Part shown: positions 63,736 to 64,000 of the stretch, in pieces
How positions within the stretch are numbered: the first letter of the stretch is position 1
Layout of the letters: each line of letters opens with the position of its first letter
From: Pyrus communis
Lineage: Eukaryota; Streptophyta; Magnoliopsida; Rosales; Rosaceae
Direction: 5' to 3'
DNA: 64,000 nucleotides
Assembly (NCBI RefSeq): GCF_963583255.1
Contig: NC_084819.1
Coordinates: 20,856,460-20,920,459 of the forward strand
Program-made: the position numbers and the translations under genes
The notes under the pieces: model-generated
What the model was told of the DNA's origin: nothing
The model's input: the letters and a program-made list of their open reading frames with translations, nothing else
Databases searched by the model: none

Positions 63736-64000
63736 TAAGTTGACTTCTGCTTAGACTATACAGGTATATTTATTCTGGGTGCCTAAGGTTTTGAGTTTTG
63801 AAGTTTGTGTTTGACTAATTAACCATTGAGATAGCCGTTATATATGACACCACCAAGATTCTCAATTCTTAGTCTTTCATATTTACAATTTGGTTTGTGG
63901 TCTTTGGACATCTCTGCTGCTCTACCCATTACCAAGCACAGCTCGACAATCCCCAGCATTAGCAACTATCAGGGTCCTGCAAAAATTACAAAGTATGTAA

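Overview
The window is plant nuclear DNA. It has long AT-rich intergenic stretches, GT-AG introns, CT/GA microsatellites in 5' leaders, many MITE- and SINE-like repeats, and plant versions of PEX12, MYB-CC/PHR1-like, caleosin and ribosomal protein L23. Several dispersed repeats look to me like families common in Maleae (apple/pear). That placement is inference from memory, not a search result.

Left part (1-18.4 kb), genic. The 5' end of a membrane-protein gene leaves the window on the left (minus strand). After about 5 kb of intergenic DNA packed with MITEs comes a plus-strand gene for an MGCF-type protein of unknown function (6928-8543). It is convergent with a complete 10-exon PEX12 gene (minus, 8833-12430). 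Upstream of that lies a 7-coding-exon MYB-CC (PHR1/PHL1-like) transcription factor (minus, 13644-16314) with a probable 5'-UTR intron running back to about 18.1 kb.

Middle part (18.5-53.6 kb), repeats. An element with hAT-like termini (18549-20707) is flanked by a 10-bp direct repeat. A 2.8-kb solo-LTR-like element (21263-24061) is flanked by the 5-bp repeat ATAAA. Then about 29.4 kb (24190-53640) is one tandem satellite array. It alternates two related ~379-bp monomers (dimer ~757 bp), each carrying a long hairpin-capable inverted repeat. It also shows higher-order structure: an 11-dimer block (8331 bp), a copy of that block's last 6 dimers (4547 bp), then the 11-dimer block again. I found no credible coding sequence in the array. 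It sits between ordinary housekeeping genes, so a centromeric location is not indicated. It is the most unusual object in the window.

Right part (53.6-64 kb), genic. A degenerate ~80-bp tandem repeat precedes a broken PLS-type PPR gene (54571-56051; in-frame stop, internal losses, frameshift). Next come a six-exon caleosin/peroxygenase gene (plus, 58504-60111) and a four-exon 60S ribosomal protein L23/uL14 gene (minus, 60799-62329) with a telo-box in its promoter. A CT-rich leader-like region at about 62.7-63.7 kb suggests another plus-strand gene starting near the right edge.

The genes are functionally unrelated neighbours (peroxisome import, phosphate-type transcription control, lipid-body oxygenation, translation), as expected in a plant genome. 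Exon coordinates were derived by hand from splice signals and frame continuity. The five complete gene models all close in frame with plausible family lengths, although the MGCF model contains a short frame-shifted segment.
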